DNA of 35,909 nucleotides. Source: Nitrosarchaeum sp. GTDB taxonomy: Archaea; Thermoproteota; Nitrososphaeria; Nitrososphaerales; Nitrosopumilaceae. Shown here piece by piece: positions 33,537 to 35,909 of the stretch. The stretch's first letter is position 1. Each line of letters begins with the position of its first letter. The stretch covers positions 1-35,909 of the forward strand of contig JAIOPB010000044.1 of NCBI GenBank assembly GCA_021414105.1, given 5' to 3'. Under the pieces are notes generated by a model. It saw only the letters and a program-made list of their open reading frames with translations, made no database searches and was not told where the DNA came from. Made by a program: the position numbers and the translations under genes.

Positions 33537-33752
33537 GTGAAAAATTTGACTGAATGCCCTACATGTAAACTAGCCATGGAATCACATTCTACTGCAGAAT
33601 TAATGGAATGTTGTATGAAACAAGTTGGAGATGATTTTATTGAGGAAGACAAGGGCATATGCCCTAACTGCAAGCACTCCATCAAAAAACACTCAGATAA
33701 AGAACTTGCAGAATGCACATTAGCATTTTTAAAATCAAATATCAAAAACTAA
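33537..33752 (+). CDS. 71-aa protein with duplicated zinc-knuckle repeat
   Basis: A GTG-started frame containing two copies of one unit: 'CPTCKLAMESHSTAELMEC' and 'CPNCKHSIKKHSDKELAEC', that is C-P-x-C-K-x5-H-S-x2-E-L-x-E-C, about 37 residues apart. Each copy offers C, C, H and C as zinc ligands. Duplication and spacing are clear evidence that it is a true gene. It is likely a nucleic-acid or protein adaptor. No family name comes to mind. Confidence 0.72.
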   Translation: MKNLTECPTCKLAMESHSTAELMECCMKQVGDDFIEEDKGICPNCKHSIKKHSDKELAECTLAFLKSNIKN

Positions 33753-33827
33753 AATAAAATACAATACTAAAAAATTTAATTTGCCATATAAGATAAGCAT
33801 AAACAACAGTCTAGTTGATTCAAAATA

Positions 33828-34424
33828 TTGGATAAATTAACTGCCGCACTCATTGAAAAGTATTCGCCCATGTGGACAAACAAACAAGTTTGGGAATATG
33901 AACAAATTCATGAAGAAATAAAATTCGATGTAATGTATGTGAAACCTGGAAATAAAGAAGAAAGATCATGGAAATCAAAACTAGCGTATCCAGATAGCAA
34001 TATTAGAGAAATCATAGTGAGCACGTTTGAGTATCTTGTAGAGGATTATGAATTATGGATAACAAATTCCAAGAATAATCAGAGAAAATTAGATGAATCA
34101 TTAATTCCGTATCTCATGGCAGTGATAGTAGATACAATGATTGATGAAGAAATTTGTTTAAAATTTAGAGAGGACAGTAATTGCCTGATAGTAGCAGTTG
34201 ATTCTCATGCAGACGTCATAGATTGTAAGGAATTCTTTGAGAGATTTTACCATCTAGCTACGGGTTTCAATTACAATGTAAATACAGGAATTCCAGATGA
34301 CGAAACGGAAGCAGAAATCTATCTGACAAGATTACAAGAAGAGTTTGATGAAAAAATGAAGACAGACCTAGGAGACAAATATCTTCCAGGAAATAACGAT
34401 CCAGATTCAATCAATGCAAAATAA
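33828..34424 (+). CDS. Acidic protein of unknown function, 198 aa
   Basis: A soluble, acidic protein beginning at TTG 33828; the frame is closed at 33816-33818, so no earlier start is available. It contains 'KYSPMWTNKQVWEYEQIHEE', a middle helical section and 'EAEIYLTRLQEEFDEKM' near the end. There is no signal peptide, membrane helix, or cysteine cluster. I do not recognise it. The TATA-like element TTTGCCATATAAG near 33780-33792 is upstream. Confidence 0.65.
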   Translation: MDKLTAALIEKYSPMWTNKQVWEYEQIHEEIKFDVMYVKPGNKEERSWKSKLAYPDSNIREIIVSTFEYLVEDYELWITNSKNNQRKLDESLIPYLMAVIVDTMIDEEICLKFREDSNCLIVAVDSHADVIDCKEFFERFYHLATGFNYNVNTGIPDDETEAEIYLTRLQEEFDEKMKTDLGDKYLPGNNDPDSINAK

Positions 34425-34567
34425 CCAAAACAAATCACTGAATATTTTTGATGAAATTCAATTATTTTGTAATTCTAAATAGAATAAAATTGTGTTCCGA
34501 TCAATATCCATTTTGTCTAATTTTTTTACATCAACGTTGGAAATTCAAGTAAATCATCATTTGCATT

Positions 34568-34618
34568 ATGGCAGCAAAGAAAAAAGCAGCAGCAAAAAAA
34601 GCTTCAAAAAAGAAATAA
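34568..34618 (+). CDS. 16-aa Lys/Ala-rich peptide resembling a histone H1-type tail
   Basis: ATG 34568 followed by 15 codons of only Ala, Lys and one Ser ('MAAKKKAAAKKASKKK'), then TAA and a T7 run 15 bp later. Composition is like the AKP-type tails of linker histones and of some bacterial nucleoid proteins. Random AT-rich frames rarely give seven alternating Ala codons (GCN). It could be a tiny nucleic-acid-binding peptide or the remnant of a larger tail. Confidence 0.45.
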   Translation: MAAKKKAAAKKASKKK

Positions 34619-34632
34619 TCAAGTGAAGCAAA

Positions 34633-34639
34633 TTTTTTT
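34633..34639 (+). terminator. T-run terminator after the Lys/Ala peptide
   Basis: TTTTTTT at 34633-34639, followed by C and TTTT, on the plus strand 15 bp after the peptide stop, as archaeal RNA polymerase terminates at T-runs. Confidence 0.5.
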
Positions 34640-34740
34640 CTTTTAACTTCCAATTTAATACTTTTAAAACAATCCAACACATATTGTAATGTTCATCATT
34701 GGCATTGACTAAGGATTCGCTATTTGTTAATCTTTAAGTG

Positions 34741-34749
34741 TATAAAAAT
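34741..34749 (+). promoter_or_regulatory. TATA box for the 40-aa CxCxCH microprotein
   Basis: TATAAAAAT at 34741-34749 lies 18-26 bp ahead of the ATG at 34767, fitting a leaderless transcript. Confidence 0.55.
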
Positions 34750-34766
34750 TAGAAATAAAATAGCAC

Positions 34767-34889
34767 ATGGAACATACTAAAGAATGTGAATACAGAAATG
34801 CTCATGATATGATTCATGCTAATTGCTTTTGTAAATGTCATAAAATTATAATGATGGATTCAAGGAAGATGGACTCAAAATCCTTCTGA
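34767..34889 (+). CDS. 40-aa Cys/His-rich microprotein (CxCxCH type)
   Basis: An ATG-started frame with C7, H13, H17 and a dense cluster C20-F-C22-K-C24-H25. The cluster C-x-C-x-C-H also occurs in the 42-aa frame 35061-35189 on the opposite strand. A good TATA box at 34741-34749 supports expression. Metal binding (zinc or copper) is very likely from the ligand density; function is unknown. Confidence 0.6.
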   Translation: MEHTKECEYRNAHDMIHANCFCKCHKIIMMDSRKMDSKSF

Positions 34890-34971
34890 CGATATAGGTT
34901 AAAAACAGCAATTGAACTAAACTCTAAGCTCTTTATTGATGAAAGATTAATGCTAGTTGTTAATTGGCTAG

Positions 34972-35039
34972 ATTGGGAAATGACCAATACCCACAACCTC
35001 TTTCAGACTAGAGCAGTGAAGCTCGTCATTCAGGTCTGA
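34972..35039. ncRNA. Hairpin pair in a gene-free gap (candidate structured RNA)
   Basis: ATTGG (34972-34976) pairs with CCAAT (34984-34988). Next, TCAGAC (35003-35008) pairs with GTCTGA (35034-35039), enclosing GAGC (35011-35014) and GCTC (35021-35024) with an AGTGAA loop. The gap 34890-35060 has no credible frame. Helices are short, so this is tentative, and it may belong to the 3' end of the minus-strand microprotein transcript. Confidence 0.3.
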
Positions 35040-35060
35040 CACATAGGTCTTTGATGCCAG

Positions 35061-35189
35061 TTAGCTTTTCAAATGACAACTGCACTGACAACTATCAATA
35101 ATACATCGATGTTTTTTACAATCAAGACAACGCTTGCTTCTACCAGTTTTCATTCTTAGTTCCTCAATTCTTCTTGCCTTTTCACTCAT
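35061..35189 (-). CDS. 42-aa Cys-rich microprotein (CxCxCH type)
   Basis: An ATG-started minus-strand frame: a basic helical N-terminus ('KARRIEELRMKTGRSKR') followed by C21-x2-C24, H27, C29 and C34-Q-C36-S-C38-H39. Eight potential metal ligands in 20 residues suit one or two zinc ions. The end C-x-C-x-C-H is shared with the 40-aa frame at 34767-34889, so the two may belong to one small family. The basic arm suggests nucleic-acid binding. Confidence 0.62.
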   Translation of the reverse strand: MSEKARRIEELRMKTGRSKRCLDCKKHRCIIDSCQCSCHLKS

Positions 35190-35261
35190 GAAAATCAATA
35201 TCAGATGAATTCAAAAAGTCTTTAGGTTTTGTTGTTCCAAGTCCTAAAATAGCAGCAAATC

Positions 35262-35618
35262 ATGGAAAAAAATATGCCAGAAAAGAGACCATTTAGAAAA
35301 TTTGGCAATAGATCATCACGACCAAAAACACAAACAACCGAAGACAAAATCAGGGATTTTATTTTACGTAATTCAAAAAATGGCTATTACACCAAAGTTT
35401 CAACGCTTTCTTACAAATTTGAAATACCAGAAGATAAAGCATGGGAAATTGTAGGCATGCTTTTGACAGATGGAACCTTAGAATCAATTCATGATGAATT
35501 TACTGGTGAAATGAAGCTGTGCGAGGCAGGAAAAACATATCTGATTATGAATCTAGAGCAACAAAGAAAAAGACAAAAATCACAAGAATTCAAGAGTAAA
35601 AAACAAAAATCAAAATAG
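35262..35618 (+). CDS. Winged-helix-like small basic protein
   Basis: A 118-aa protein: a basic disordered N-terminus (1-27, rich in Arg, Lys, Pro), a compact helix-turn-helix-like domain (28-92; 'EDKIRDFILRNSKNGYYTKVS' then 'EIPEDKAWEIVGMLLTDGTLESI' and a short wing), and a Lys/Gln-rich tail. The layout suits a DNA- or RNA-binding protein. Two ATGs (35262 and 35274) are possible starts. It stands alone. Confidence 0.7.
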   Translation: MEKNMPEKRPFRKFGNRSSRPKTQTTEDKIRDFILRNSKNGYYTKVSTLSYKFEIPEDKAWEIVGMLLTDGTLESIHDEFTGEMKLCEAGKTYLIMNLEQQRKRQKSQEFKSKKQKSK

Positions 35619-35684
35619 AATAAACAGTGGATTGTTAATCAAAGAAAAAGCAATCTTTAATTTTACAGCAATTTACAAAAATTT

Positions 35685-35837
35685 GTGAGGCAGTGTAAAA
35701 TTTGCGGAACGCCTTTAGGGAAAGAACCCACAACTCAACAATTAGAAGAACATTGGAAAAAACATCACAGTTGGCATTGGCAAATCAATCAAGACAAAAC
35801 ACCTGAAGACGCACTGTTAAAGAAAAAAATAGAATAA
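35685..35837 (+). CDS. 50-aa putative zinc-finger microprotein
   Basis: A GTG-started frame: C4-x2-C7 ('RQCKICGTPLG') and then H23, H27, H28 and H31 in 'EEHWKKHHSWHWQ', a C2H2-like spacing (16 residues between the second Cys and first His). The Trp/His-rich helix and acidic-basic tail are protein-like. The overall design resembles other archaeal single-finger proteins. It ends 72 bp before the window edge; nothing further is seen there. Confidence 0.58.
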   Translation: MRQCKICGTPLGKEPTTQQLEEHWKKHHSWHWQINQDKTPEDALLKKKIE

Positions 35838-35909
35838 AGAAGCCTCTTTATTTTAGATAACATACAGAATTTTATGGAATTTATGATTACCATATTTCAT
35901 TTTCATAAG

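Noticed and set aside
33479-33745. 88-aa minus-strand frame over the zinc-knuckle gene
   Set aside because: Antisense of the duplicated CPxCK repeat, whose conservation favours the plus strand.
30156-35837. Mobile element or integrated virus at the accessory end
   Set aside because: No integrase, transposase, terminal repeats, tRNA target or capsid-type gene is visible; composition is like the rest.

Overview
The window is AT-rich chromosomal DNA from an ammonia-oxidising archaeon of the Nitrosopumilus/Nitrosarchaeum group (Nitrososphaerota, formerly Thaumarchaeota). This placement comes from gene content and was not searched. The markers are archaeal release factor aRF1, PurP, an archaeal AspRS next to GatCAB, CbtAB, surface proteins with PEFG-type C-terminal anchors, TATA boxes about 25 bp upstream of many starts (leaderless transcripts), and many GTG/TTG starts. 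There is no tRNA, rRNA, CRISPR array, insertion sequence or phage gene that I can see.

Layout. (1) 2-5871, plus strand: the 3' part of a large Ig-like surface protein, an archaeal type IV prepilin peptidase, then a TrmB-type regulator, a CheY-like receiver and a membrane histidine kinase that look co-transcribed. (2) 5890-10588, minus strand: aspS-gatC-gatA-gatB plus an 87-aa protein, a tightly packed operon for Asp-tRNA(Asn) amidation. The AspRS carries residues expected of a non-discriminating enzyme. (3) 10739-12922: a tiny zinc protein, a 69-aa protein, purP, a secreted PEF-anchored protein and another tiny zinc protein. (4) 13030-20512, minus strand: a metal-handling block. It holds a PEFG-anchored protein, an FTR1 iron permease sharing its extracellular module, a hydantoinase-like ATPase overlapping the permease gene, two tandem winged-helix regulators, and the cobalt transporter pair cbtBA behind a perfect 8-1-8 bp palindrome. 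(5) 20659-27249: a response regulator, a DUF4443-type regulator, a DsbA-like oxidoreductase, aRF1, a HIT protein, a membrane protein, a zinc ribbon and ilvD. (6) 27244-30060: a HEPN-like protein, an XPD/DinG-type Fe-S helicase and a degenerate GIY-YIG protein. (7) 30156-35909: an accessory-looking stretch of very short genes. It includes a classical C2H2 finger, a duplicated zinc knuckle, two CxCxCH microproteins, a 16-aa Lys/Ala peptide, a one-helix membrane peptide, two HExxH metalloproteases, and three stretches able to fold into RNA hairpins.

The most notable themes are these: many zinc-binding microproteins of 33-71 aa, most absent from ordinary ORF calls; metal-transport operons with visible operator candidates; two genes (DUF4443 type and helicase) whose conserved-looking N-termini extend upstream of any ATG/GTG/TTG; and candidate structured RNAs at 31.6-32.0 and 35.0 kb. 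All functions are read from sequence motifs and memory of the families. No database search was run.
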